DNA from: Phallusia mammillata | Lineage: Eukaryota; Chordata; Ascidiacea; Phlebobranchia; Ascidiidae | DNA length: 64,000 nt | NCBI GenBank assembly: GCA_003260075.1 | Contig: QLIY01000006.1 | Span: forward strand, 404,629-468,628 | Direction: 5' to 3' | Shown here: positions 47,701 to 59,132 of the stretch, piece by piece | How the letters are laid out: each line of letters starts with the position of its first letter | Position numbering within the stretch: the first letter of the stretch is position 1 | Made by a program: the position numbers and the translations under genes | The notes under the pieces: model-generated | Databases searched by the model: none | What the model was told of the DNA's origin: nothing | The model's input: only the letters and a program-made list of their open reading frames with translations

Positions 47701-49631
47701 ACAGATAATGGTGGAGTTGGACAAACAGCCAGTAACTGGCCATTGAGAGGAGCGAAAAAGGGGTTTTACGAAGGTGGAATTAGAGGTCCAACATTGGTAC
47801 ATCACTCATCGCTAAACAATTACGTCAGTAATAAAATGATGCACGTCACTGATTGGCTACCGACTATTATGAGTGCGGTTCAATGTGACGTACATCTTGA
47901 TGACATCGACGGCTTTGATCAATGGGATGCTATTAGGTGAAAACTGGACTTGTTGTTTGTTGTAGCAAGCTGACGTTTTAAAACTTATTTGCAGTCACAA
48001 AGGCACGAAATCTCCGAGAAGTCAGTTGCTTAGCTTTGTTCCAACTTGGGTCAGGACACTAAGGGCGGACGAACAGGAAACATATAAGGAAGAGATGGAA
48101 ATATTTAATATTGGTATCCACGGGTTCGTGCGCAAAGACGACTTTAAGCTTTTGACAAGCCCTTCACACGGTAGGAATCTGATTACATTTGACATATAGT
48201 GCCAACGTAAATACAAGTGTTAAATTATTGAGATTATGGTTGTAGGCGAGTGGACCGTACCACATGAGTCGTCAAAATTCAGACCCAGACTGAGCAATAA
48301 TACCAAACGACTGGAGTTGTACAATCTTGCAAACGATCCCTATGAAGAACACGAAGTATCGGAGAAACATCCTGAGGTATAAGCTATTTACATCCCTGTT
48401 TCCAACTTGGCCCGAAACTTAAACCGAGCCGACTTAACAAACCACAAACCTATTTATTGATATTTCTATAAATGTGTTCTGCGGGTTTTTATTTGAGCAG
48501 ACATCGCTTATGTCAGTGGTTCTCAAACTTTTTTTTGTTGCGACGCCTCTGGAAAAGTTTTCTGGACTTGCGACGCACCAGCAAATAAAAGGTAATGAGG
48601 AAACTTATTAATAAACAGTTAATTTAAATCTATTAAACAGCGCTTAGAGAACGATTTTAGCCTAACTGTTTTTCGACAAATTTATAAAACTGCACTCAAC
48701 ACTTTTAGTGCACCCGGCAATCACGTGCGGGCTTTTGTTAATTGTTTCAATTATTGCGCACAATTGCATTGTCTTGTCTGCTGCAAGGTCTCAACAGCAT
48801 CAATAACGAATTACAATGAAAGTAACGTTTCAACTTACGCACAATATGAACTGACGCACAAAAATTTACTGCTGCTCATGTCATGCACAATAATCACTTA
48901 AAACTTTATCCAACTATTATACGTTATTTATAACTACCTCAGGCCTTTGCTAGAAAAGTCGCCTTTGTTACATTGTTATGAAGACTCCGTTCACNGTTGG
49001 AATTGTTGTTTTGTTGCGATATTAAACAGACATATGGTCGAATACATGGTGTCTGCAATTCGAATAGTATTCGAATAAAACTTATAATGTATTTGTATTG
49101 GTCAAAAATTAAGTGCTTTTTGTGACCCGGCGATTCAAAATATATTCTGATTGCCTAATGTCAATTGTTATTGAGGTAAATTTACGTCAATCCACACTCT
49201 ACGCAAAAAGTATTTGGACGTAGATATACGTCAACCGCACTGAAACCTCATTTTTATGAGATAAACTGACGAAAGCCACGAAACGGAAATATTCTGCGTA
49301 TTCTGCGTATTCTGCGTATTCTGCGTATTCTGCGTATTCAGCGTATTCTGCGTATTCTGCGTATAATATTCTGAACCACTGGCTTACGTGCTTGAAACAA
49401 GGGCAATATTTTTGGTGTGGTGTGTGGAATGTAAAATTATAATAAACAGTTGCATGTTCGGCAAGCAAATACGCTATAATGCTTGTAGTCAACCGCTTTG
49501 TTTTATAGGTTGTCAAAGAGCTGTTAAAGATTTTAGCAGACCATGAAAAAGAAGCTGTTACTCTAAATCACAGTCATGACCGAGCTGGGTGCCCGGTGAA
49601 TTGTGGTCCTTTATTGCCTTGGCTGGATTAA
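44754..49631 (+). CDS. Arylsulfatase B-like sulfatase, intact
   Basis: Exons 44754-44997, 45393-45475, 46032-46215, 46408-46577, 46686-46777, 47262-47389, 47705-47936, 47995-48170, 48246-48376, 49509-49631 join in phase to 520 residues (human ARSB about 533). Residues 1-15 form a signal peptide. The active site is complete: Asp54-Asp55 (ADDLGYGD), Cys96 in CTPSR for formylglycine conversion, Arg100, Lys149 and His151 (GKWHLG), His239, Asp301-Asn302 and Lys318. IRTG and RRGFDSFYG match the ARSB/ARSI/ARSJ subgroup. It should hydrolyse sulfate esters in a lysosomal or secreted setting after activation by SUMF1-type enzyme (family knowledge); substrate is unknown. A hAT MITE lies in intron 9. It is the functional member of the tandem pair. 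Confidence 0.93.
48514..49381. mobile_element. hAT element in intron 9 of the intact sulfatase
   Basis: It begins CAGTGGTTCTCAAAC and ends TTCTGAACCACTG; the 8-bp duplication is GCTTATGT and GCTTACGT (48506-48513, 49382-49389; one mismatch). Unit A has no such insertion at the homologous site near 38835. A single N at 48995 lies inside. The same family occurs at 60.13 and 60.66 kb. Confidence 0.85.
49291..49362. repeat. 9-bp minisatellite, eight units
   Basis: Eight copies of ATTCTGCGT, one with a single substitution, lie near the right end of the hAT element. The related element at 60656 has a single ATTCTGCG at the equivalent place (about 60800), so the array expanded inside this copy. Confidence 0.9.
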
Positions 49632-50164
49632 TATCTGACAAAGCTAACTTGCTATGAGAAAACATCTGCGAAAAAGTTTGTTTTATTTTGTATTTGCATG
49701 TACAGGCTTCGTCAACACATCAGGTAGATTACCTTCTTCGGTCAGCTTTTTTTACGCATTTCCCTCAAAGTTTTTAAACTTTTTGTATTTGAAGTGGAAA
49801 TATATGTGCATCGAAGTTTGTTGCTATTTGTTAAAAGTTGATGTGTTCGTGTTGTTAAAAAATAGTTTGTCCTTTAGCAATTACCTAAACCAGGAGTTTC
49901 TGAAATATATATTTTTAAGATAAAGTAAACTTACCAAGTTATTTGAAGGTCTTACTGTGATAATAGCCTACATATACATATTAAAAATATAGTTTGATAA
50001 CGACGGTGACCCTGAAGTTTGCTTGAAATTAAAAGAACGCGCGTATTTCCTCCACGAGAAGAATTTGCATTCAGAAACAAAGTTAGAAAATCAACAGCTC
50101 CTGAATTGCCATCAAAAGGTGCACTGTTACAGTAAGATTAGTCAACACTGTCATAGAACAGTTC

Positions 50165-50170
50165 AATAAA
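50165..50170 (+). promoter_or_regulatory. Polyadenylation signal, unit B sulfatase
   Basis: AATAAA in the same context as 39263, but about 530 bases after the stop because of roughly 340 extra bases in the 3' flank of this copy. Confidence 0.45.
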
Positions 50171-50664
50171 CATTTGCTCGCAACGATTTCCTTCTATGTC
50201 CTGACAAAGAGCGTGTTGTTTTTTTGTGTGGAGCAAACAAAGTATCTTGAATTTCTTCATGAAAAACCTGTTTCACGCAGAAAAATACCCACATATGCGT
50301 AAATTAATAAATTATGCCCAAAAAACTGTTCGGCCCATTGCATACCGTGAGAAAATATATTGTAAACGGTTTCGATCATTTTAAAACGCCAAAATTATTA
50401 GTCATCCCAAGCAAAGTTGTTAATGTAACCATACATACTTTTTTGGTGTCGAATAAGGACAGGAAACGTTCGCGTTTCCCACAACTTCAATTTGTTTGCG
50501 TTTTAGCTAGAAGTTACTGTAGAGTACATGCATGTAGATGCTTGTCTGAATGGAATAGTTGTATTGCTAAAGGTTTATGTTGTTAAACATTAATGCTGTT
50601 AAAACTTAGTTCTGGATGTTTGCGTGTATGAAAATCGAGTGAAACCAAGATTTTACAATTGATA

Positions 50665-50812
50665 AATTGGTTATATGGCTATATTAGTTTAAAAAACGTT
50701 TTTTGTCTCATGAAACTTATAGAGAGCCCCCCCCCCAATTGATAAATTGGTTATATGGCTATATTAGTTTAAAAAACGTTTTTTTGTCTCATGAAACTTA
50801 TAGAGAGTTATC
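50665..50812. repeat. Direct repeat of about 75 bp around a C run
   Basis: The bases before C at 50727-50735 recur directly after it with one indel, then continue into unique sequence. Probable contig-end join. Confidence 0.8.
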
Positions 50813-51210
50813 TTTGTTCTTTGTTAGCCACATTTTCATGCATGTTTTTATAACCTGAAGGAAATATTAAATCGGTAGTATTCCGCAAGCTGTTGCAGAA
50901 CCATTGTCATATGCTTTTTTTTAACGAAGAATGATTAAAAGAGGTTTTGATCAACTCAATTTCTTCGCATTACACAACCTAAAATCGCTGCGGTTTAAAA
51001 AAACGAAAATTGCTGACAAAAATTAAACTTAATAACCCGATCCGCAAGTGTTGGGTACAGATCTTTGTCAGTTGTTATTTGCTACAGGTTCTTTCATGCA
51101 GCGCTAGGACCAGCTGCCATACACTGCAAATGTTTTGAACTAAGTTGCAATTGTTTTATCAAAGGTAAAATTAACTTTTAAACCTGCATGTAAACCAGGA
51201 AAAACAACAC

Positions 51211-51710
51211 ATCTCTATTGAAGATGTTTTCTGTATTCGGCCAACAAAACGGTTCAATGGTAGTATTTTTTAAATGGTCATAATTTCATCCTTTTATTTA
51301 AAAAAATAAGAAAACCTACACTGTAACTAATGGCTCAAAGGGGAACAACCCTAAACCACTTTATTGCGTCAAATTGTGTTGGACTGATACATCACTCATC
51401 GCTCAACAGTTACCAACTATTATGAATGCGGTTCAATGTGACGTACGTCTTGATGACATCGACGGCGTTGATCAATGGGATGCAATTAGGTGAAAACTCT
51501 ACTTTGTTTGTTTGTTTTATGAAACTAAAAAAAAAAAAACTTATTTGCAGATACGAATGCATAAGATCTCCCAGAAATCAATTGCTTAGCTTGGTTCCAA
51601 CCAAGGTCAAAAAAACTAGACGCTAATCAACAGGAAAAGTAAGAAATAGAAAAATTTAATATCGGAATGCGCGGGTTCGTCCGCAAAGGCAACTTTGCCT
51701 ACCTAATGAG
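51211..51710 (+). pseudogene. Third arylsulfatase copy, degraded relic
   Basis: Three remnants keep gene order. The start of exon 1 (ATG at 51224) has lost most of the signal-peptide leucines. Exon 7 survives at about 51379-51489 with an internal deletion and an intact 3' end. Exon 8 spans about 51551-51710 and has lost its frame (TAA and TAA-like interruptions after KVKKTRR). Exons 2-6, with the catalytic Cys, are absent. It is preceded from 50.3 kb by the usual sulfatase upstream segment. Confidence 0.8.
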
Positions 51711-51908
51711 TTACACAAGGTCTCAGCGTCTTACAAATATATCTTACTTGAGATTACAGGGTCTTACCGCAACACAACAACTCAAACATGTGCATTCAGA
51801 TAAAACTGATACCGTTTGTCTGATATTACACATTATTCTGATAGGTACAAGACTTTACTCCTTCACTTCTAGTTTGAGAGGTTTGTTATCCGCATTATTT
51901 TCGGTAAG

Positions 51909-52005
51909 CAGTGGACCACGGTCCTAATAAATAATTTCAAGGGGGTCACGGGTCCTAATATATAATTTAACGGAGGCCACGATCTATGAAAGGTTGTAAC
52001 CACTG
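51909..52005. mobile_element. hAT-like relic
   Basis: Ends CAGTGGACCACGG and GGTTGTAACCACTG are imperfect inverted repeats around internal copies of a ggtcctaata motif. A diverged partner lies at about 41180-41275 in unit A. No clear target duplication remains, so it probably inserted before the duplication. Confidence 0.5.
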
Positions 52006-52736
52006 ACTTCGATTAACCTTTTAATCAGATTGTTGTTTTTCTGATATAGAAGTGTAGCTGCAGTGCTTTCTTTGCAAATTTAAGTTGTTTTTGCGAATAG
52101 CTACCAAATTTAGCCAGGATATTTGCTGGTTTGGGTTTTTACTCATTTGTCTTAAGCTTTTTTCTGAAATTTCGGGAACTGTAGTGTTTTACCTTTTCGT
52201 TTACCTTTACTTTGCACAACGAAATCTGACTTGGTGATTGTTGTTCTACACTCTGGTTTTATGACGCCGAGCAAAACAATGGACGTTCATGCAGTTGCTA
52301 GTTTATTCACATTAAGAATTAGTTATTTAGTTCGTTCACGAAATGTTGAATAATCCTGTTCATCTTTCTCAAGTGTTTTCATTGTGACCTAAAACAAAAT
52401 ACCATTTTATACCATTGTTATTTATTTTAAAACTCAAATCGCGGTTTGGGCTCATGTGCTTTTTGGATCTAGTGATTTGTTTACCTTAATCTTAACCTGA
52501 CTACCGGTAAAACATAGTCACCACTCAATGATGGAAAAGAACGATACTGATTGCAAACGCAACACATCAAGCGTTAGTTTAGCATCTCAAAAAAGTCACA
52601 CCAAACATAGTCAACCACACAACTACTTTGTTACTTTTTATGAGACCAGTAAACTACTTTTTTGCAAAACGTCTGTTGAAATTGTCAAAGCTGTTTTTTT
52701 AACTGTCGGTTTGCTGTTTCTGGGTCAGTAAGATAA

Positions 52737-52776
52737 TGCAAGATCGCATGATGGTATGCAAGATCGCATGATGGTA
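52737..52776. repeat. Tandem 20-bp duplication
   Basis: Two adjacent identical copies of TGCAAGATCGCATGATGGTA. The homologous sites at 42080 and 62650 have one diverged copy. Confidence 0.85.
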
Positions 52777-52845
52777 TTAAAACTACAACAAACTTCACCA
52801 GACTGTTGCAATTTAGCAGAAATAATGTCTAGCCTATTCTATAGC

Positions 52846-53224
52846 CAGGGTTGCCATCGACTTGAAACCAAAAATAAGGACAGCGGAAAAATAAAATTTT
52901 AATACGAAACGAACAAACGTTTTTTTAAAAAACAAATCTTTGCATTTATACGAGCAATTACATATAATATGCTATATTTGACCAGAAACATTCTGTTCCA
53001 GCAACTCCTTGTTTATAGAAAAAACTTTGTGCATCTCACGACAGTTCAGGTCTAGGTTTCTTTCTACTTGTAGCAAGGATTTCACTTGTAATTGTTGAAA
53101 ATAAGACAAAAGAAGGAATCAAGTCAACAAACATTTCTTAGAAATAAGGACAACGAACTTTTCTAAGACACTGCTCTTCAAAATAAGGACAAATCTTAGA
53201 AATAAGGACGGTATGGCAACCCTG
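52846..53224. mobile_element. hAT MITE with exact target duplication
   Basis: Ends CAGGGTTGCCAT and ATGGCAACCCTG are inverted repeats; TCTATAGC occurs exactly at 52838-52845 and 53225-53232. The homologous site in unit A (around 42155) has TCTATAGC once and no insertion. The interior carries several AAATAAGGAC motifs. Confidence 0.93.
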
Positions 53225-53293
53225 TCTATAGCGGAAGCAATTGGTGCTATGTAAAGCGTAAAAACAATTGAAGTATATTTTTCACTTACCACA

Positions 53294-56200
53294 CTAATAG
53301 AAGTATCTTCTAATACAGTGTCCGTTTCTTCGACAGTAACCGATCTTACATTTGCATTTTTGACATGTAAGTCGAACACTACATGACCAGGATGTGTTGC
53401 AGACACATTCAAAACTGCAATAAGCCGAGTATTGCATGTTTGTACCACATTCTGTAAAAAATGCTTCGATAAATGGTGAGAAAAACATTTAAACCAAAAA
53501 AATTAACGGTTTTGTTTTTAACGAAACTCTAACACGTATATTTAGTTATGACTTACGCTGAACTGTTTTGACACAATTGTTGTTTGTATCTCTGCAATAA
53601 CCAGGTTTACAAAGACATCCTGTCGAACATACTGCAGGGCAGATTCTTGGTGGAGGTTTTCTCAGTAATGTACAACTTGTACAGCCGCTTTGACACTTTC
53701 CGCCAGGGGCATAATATTTTTCATTATTTCCACAAACTACAAAAAGATGAGTTTTCTTATCATCACACCATAAACATAAAAAAACGTCAGAAACAAAGTT
53801 TTGTACTTTTTAGAGGTCGTAAATTTTTGGTAATAGGATACGAATTTTAAATATTTTTTAATGGGTTAATGAAGTAAACATATTCGAGTCACTGGCCAGG
53901 ATCTTGAGGTAGAGCGTTTTATCAAAGAAAGAAATTTAACTTGACTTAAAGCGACCAGAAGTGAAGCGACTGAATATAATCTGAGTCTCATTAAAGATCT
54001 CTAATGGAACCAAATTGTCGAAAAACAGTTACTGTGTAATTTTTCTGTGCTGTTTGCACAATGCGATATACCGCACATTTTGCACTTACCGGGCGCTGCA
54101 GGAACACATTTGTTGTTTCTATTCCTGCAAAATCCCTCTTTACAAAGACATCCGCTCAAACAAATTTCTGGGCAGGCTCTTGGTGGGGGTTGTCTGAGTG
54201 ACTCGCAACTTGTGCAACCGCTTCCACAACTCCCAGGCGGGGAATAAACTTCGTTGCTTCCACATTCTATAAAAAATAAAGAATAGCTTTATAAATTTTT
54301 CGGAAATAAAACGACCCAAACAAAATGAAATACCGCAAAAACGCTTTATGAACAAAATTTGAAACCAGCTACTGCAAAAATTTGACTTTGCCAGATACAC
54401 GCAGGAAAAATTATTATAGTTAAAGTTACTTACCAAGCTTAGTACGAACACAATTGCCATCATCATCCCGACAATATCCTTGTTTACAAAGACATCCGGT
54501 CGAACAAACTGCTGGACAATTTATTGGTGGAGGCTGGATGAGCGACGCACAACTTGTACAACCACTTTCACAACTCTCAGGTGGATAGTAAACTTCATTA
54601 TTTTGACAAACTGTAAAATAAAAATTTCTCTTTTGCTAAAAATGTAGTTAAAACTCCTAGTGTGATTTCTATGTGGTTTAAAACAGTATTTCAGTGAAAA
54701 TAATCAAATCGTTGCCCGGAAAATCACCCGAAATTTGACCAAATTTTTGAACTAGTTTGATTAATTACTTGTGAATGGAGAATACTGTCAAGATTTTGTT
54801 AAACATCACTGGATTAAATCTGCACAGAAAAGTAAGATGATGTCGAAATTTAAATTTGTCATTTTTTGCTTAAAATGCATTAAATATACTTAAGTTAGCT
54901 TGGGTCACTGCTAAGAACAAAATGATGAAATCACTTTAGGTGGAGTCGATCGAAGCAAAATGGCCACATAGTACTTATAAAACATACTATTTGTTTAAAG
55001 TCAATGTAGCAAAGGAATCTGGTTAAGCATTCACCGCTTTTGGTATAAGTGTACACAGTTTCGTATTTACCGGGCATTGTGGGAACACATGTGTTATTTT
55101 GGTCCCTGCAATATCCTTCTTTGCAAAGGCATCCAGTGGAACAAACTGCAGGGCAGATTATTGGTGGAGGTTGTCTAAGTGACTCACAACTTGTACAACC
55201 GCTTTCACAACCGTCCGGAGGTACGTATACTTCGTTACTTCCACAACCTGGAAATATGTATTAAACTTCCATTCACCGTTTACAGACAGGCTTGTTTCTG
55301 TAGATAATTTTCAGTAGGTTTAATCATCTGCACCCAGAATGTATAGAGCTAAGTTTTTATTTCTTATTTTTTTTGCTTGTGTTAATATAAAGAAATCCGA
55401 CAATAAAAAGAAGTGTAAGATTAATTTAGACGAGAAGGCAGCTGGTTGGTGCAGACAAGGATCAAGTAATTTAGTAGTTGTTTCTCGATCTGAGAAACAA
55501 ACCTTTTTACCATGTCACTACAATTTTGTTAAAACAAACACTCGCATCTACAAATGTACTGCCTACTTGGTGGTGGTTCTTGAGAAGGTGCGGGCGGAAG
55601 AGGAACGCACTGTTTTAAGTCATTTCGGCAATGTTCTGGTTTGCAGCGACATCCAGGGGTACACACTAACGGGCAGAGAACGGCATTGCCTGATGCTATG
55701 TCACTACACGACGAATCACACGGAGCGCAGGGAGATATGAAAATCTCGTTCTGAAGGCAAACTGTAAAACAGCATTGGACTGGGTTAATGATACATGGCA
55801 ACAATATCTATTTGGTTTTACTAAACGAGGTTAGTGAATAATGAATAGCATTTAATTGCTAAAATCTACAACAAAGATTTTTGTGCCTGCCACAATACAT
55901 ATTTTGGATTGTTTCTACCTGGGTTTATTGAAACACATGTGTTGCTCTCGTCCCTGCAATATCCTTCTTTACAAACGCATCCAGTCGAACAAACCGCGGG
56001 GCAGATTCTTGGTGATGGTTGTCTGAGTGATGCGCAACTGGTACAACCGCTTCCACATTTTGAAGAATATACTTCGTTACTTCCACAAACTGCGAACAAT
56101 AGCAGTGTTTTACTTTTATAACAAGATGCGGAACTACCCGTTGTTGGAATTGTTGTTTTGTTGCGATATTAAACAGACATATGGTCGAATACATGGTGTC

Positions 56201-58944
56201 TGCAATTCGAATAGTATTCGAATAAAACTTATAATGTATTTGTATTGGTCAAAAATTAAGTGCTTTTTGTGACCCGGCGATTCAAAATATATTCTGATTG
56301 CCTAATGTCAATTGTTATTTGTATTTACGAATTTTGTACAATATAAAAAGTATGAAATATCAACCGAATGTACCCAATTGTGCATTTTTAATCATTAACA
56401 CGTAGAGAATAAATGCGCCCAAAACCTGTGTCGTTTTCGAACATAAACTAACGTTAGTGTTTAGACGTTGCTAATGTATTGGCAAAAACACAAACCAACT
56501 AGCAGTTAACGCATTAGGTTGACTTTTTAAATCTTTCTAAACATCACCACCAACCAATTTGCACGAGATGTTTACTTCTTAAACTTAATTGAAACGCTTG
56601 CGCTATTATGGTGCTGAGAACATCGTGTCAGTGTTTCAATACAGAAAAATAAAACTATGTATTCTCAAAAATCTCGAATCAAGTTGAACGAGGCGTGAAA
56701 ACGATTGTGGTTGTAATGGGTGCGATAGACACACATCGATTCAGACTATTCCGACAGTATCCTCCCCCCCCCCCAACGCTTGCGCTATTATGGTGCTGAG
56801 AACATCGTGTCAGTGTTTCAATGCAGAAAAATAAAACCATGTATTCTCAAAAATCTCGAATCAAGTTGAACTTGTACCTGGTGGTGGCTCAGGAGGAGGC
56901 GTGAAAACGATTGTGGTTGTAATGGGTGCGATAGGCACACATCGATTCAGACTATTCCGACAGTATCCCTCCCCCCCCCCTTGACACAAACGCGTGGTGC
57001 CAGAGGCAATGGCACTACATGATTGGTCGCATTGAGCGCAGGAAAAGGAGAAAAACTCGTTCGGTGGACAAAATCGTAAAGAAATGGCTAAAAATAGAAA
57101 CATAATAATCGTTATAGGAATATAGTATAAAATAGGATGCCACCGACATGAACAGATTTGCTATTACCATTCTCACATACGCTTGAATTGAACACTCTAT
57201 GACGTGCACCTCCCTGACCTTTCTTTTGTGTTGTCACAAAAATCTCGGCGCAAAAACATGTTTTGGTATGTCATTTAAGTTTTGTAATTGTTAAACATAA
57301 GACAAAATAAGGACTCAAGTCAAAAACAGGGACATTTCTCAGAAATAAGGATAATATTTTTAAGACACTGCATTTTAAAATAAGAACTAATCGTAGAAAT
57401 AAGGACGGTATGGCAACACTGAGTATAAACTTGGCGGTAAACCCCAGAAAAAAACATTCTCGTGTTGAAACGAGAATAAACATTGAAAGAGATAACATTT
57501 AAAAATCAAAATTTGTTAAAAACGTTTAGAATAAAAAAAAACAAGTATTAAACAAGGCTTTCTTAAACTACTCTTACTTGGAATCAATGACACACATCTG
57601 TTGTTGTCATCTCTACAAAATCCAGGCTTACAAAGACACCCGTCCAGACAAACTGCAAGGCACGCAGCAGATGGTTGTCTCGCTGATGCGCAGTCCGTAC
57701 AACCGCTTTGACAACTTCCAGGCGGATGAAACACTTCGTTAGTTCCACACCCTAAAAACAAATCAACAGGCCGTTATTTGGTCTGGTCATATACCAAAAA
57801 TGAGATTATGACCAGAAATCTTGGTTTTAGTTATATGCAAAACAAAGGCAAAGTGTCTGGACAAAAAATTCCCATTGTAGTTTTTAATGTTGAAAAGATA
57901 TTTTCCTTTTTAAGTTGTTAAAATTTCTCCTCCACTTTTCTACACCCAAGGCGCGTGTTTCTCTCTGGAAGCCCACAAAATGTCATGAGTACATTTCGAG
58001 GAACGCTACGGCGCAAACAGCCGTCGGCAATTGGTGTCAATTTTGGGAAATTTTCTGTTTTCAGGATTAGGCTCATCAAAAAATGACGGTTAAATAACAC
58101 AACAGTAGGCCTAGTTGCTAAATAGTTTTAGGTGCCAAAATTAATCTAAAGACCAAGAATATGTAAAAATGAGAAAATATTGTGCATTTTTGGAAGGTTA
58201 TATAGTGACACAATTTAATAACATTCCTGAGTTAATACTCCCCCCCCCCATATGTAAAAATGAGAAAATATTGTGCATTTTTGGAAGGTTATATAGTAAC
58301 ACAATTTAATAGCACTCCAGAGTTAATACTTACAGTTCATAAAAAACTTTTGACAACAATCGTTCAAAACAACTTTTTTATGTTCATTAAAGGTTTTTCC
58401 AATAATAATTTTCAACAAATTAAACGAAAATTAGATTTACTTGATTCCTACAACTAGTTACATACAAAGTGAATTGTTCCAGGCAACTTGATTCAAAAAC
58501 GCGCCGCACCCATAAAAAAAACTTAAAAAAAAAACGTTTTTTACCATACATGCAAAGTAAGTTATATTTTTTTAAATTACAACTTGAAGTTACATCAATT
58601 CTACATTTATTTTATCTATTGATATATTATTTAATATCCCCCCCCCCAAAGCATACGACCTTCATATCGAGGCCGATTTTTAGTTGATAAATGATCGTTA
58701 ATGAGACGTTTCGACGACATAAATACACTAGCTTACATAGCCCCAGGCTAATGACTTCAGGTTGAAAAAAATATGAAACAACTGTAAACTTCATAGTGGT
58801 TTGAGGCAAAGTTTAACCTTTTCCATTGCTATTATTATGATGATGATATATATACCTTACCTTTAGAAGGCCCCCCCCCCCCTTACCTGCGTTCACGCAT
58901 AACAGCACTGAAGCCAATGCAGCCACAAAGCAGACGACCTTCAT
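53294..58944 (-). CDS. Secreted protein with nine TIL cysteine-rich modules
   Basis: Ten exons, all joined in phase 1: 58887-58944 (signal peptide MKVVCFVAALASVLLCVNA), 57578-57751, 56878-57087, 55919-56089, 55567-55761, 55071-55247, 54434-54610, 54090-54266, 53557-53736, 53294-53451. Eight carry a TIL (trypsin inhibitor-like) module of ten cysteines with CxSGCTxCxSLRQPPPxICPxVCxxGCxC spacing. The last is a shorter, divergent module ending RRYFY and stop. Modules 2 and 4 have Pro-rich tails. TIL proteins are often serine-protease inhibitors, but multi-TIL proteins also serve in extracellular matrices; the reactive bond cannot be predicted. Exon 56878-57087 is damaged by C at 56971-56980, replacing about 11 codons around the fifth to eighth cysteines. 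Total about 558 residues as assembled. Confidence 0.88.
56585..56980. repeat. Direct repeat of about 190 bp around C runs at a TIL exon
   Basis: 56585-56763 recurs at 56775-56970. The first copy lacks about 24 bases present in the second, and these contain the splice donor of TIL module 2. C runs lie at 56764-56774 and 56971-56980. The second copy is taken as the gene. Confidence 0.8.
57281..57421. mobile_element. Right half of a 52.8-kb-type MITE in a TIL intron
   Basis: AAATAAGGAC motifs and the end GGTATGGCAACACTG match the MITE at 52846-53224; the left end is not visible. A homologous partial copy lies at 63311-63435 in the second TIL gene, so insertion predates that duplication. Confidence 0.65.
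58148..58333. repeat. Direct repeat of about 82 bp around a C run
   Basis: The sequence ending GAGTTAATACT occurs before and after C at 58240-58249 with a handful of substitutions. Probable unmerged contig ends in intron 1 of the TIL gene. Confidence 0.85.
58638..58800. repeat. Second copy of the TIL gene 5' end
   Basis: After C at 58638-58647 the sequence repeats 58930-59060: part of the signal-peptide exon, its ATG and upstream DNA. The copy is cut inside the exon, so it encodes no signal peptide. Another C run (58871-58882) abuts the donor of the intact exon. Confidence 0.8.
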
Positions 58945-59132
58945 ATCGAGGCCGAATTTTAGTTGATAAATGATCATTAATGAGACGTTTCGACGACATA
59001 AATACACTAGCGTACTTAGCCGCAGGCAAATTACTTTAGGTTGAAAAAAATATGAACAACTGTAAACTAAATAGTGCTTTAAGGCAAAGTTTAACCTTTC
59101 CTTTGCTATCTTTATGATGATGATATACATAT

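Larger units (their letters stand above)
42259..53300. repeat. Segmental duplication, unit B
   Basis: Partner of unit A. It begins with a copy of the kelch exon 1 region, contains the intact sulfatase and a further sulfatase relic, and ends at the intact TIL terminal exon. The unit is longer because of MITE insertions at 48.5 and 52.8 kb and of the relic. Confidence 0.8.

Noticed and set aside
55339-55740. 133-codon open frame on the plus strand
   Set aside because: It is antisense to TIL module 4, whose cysteine spacing and splice sites are clear on the minus strand.
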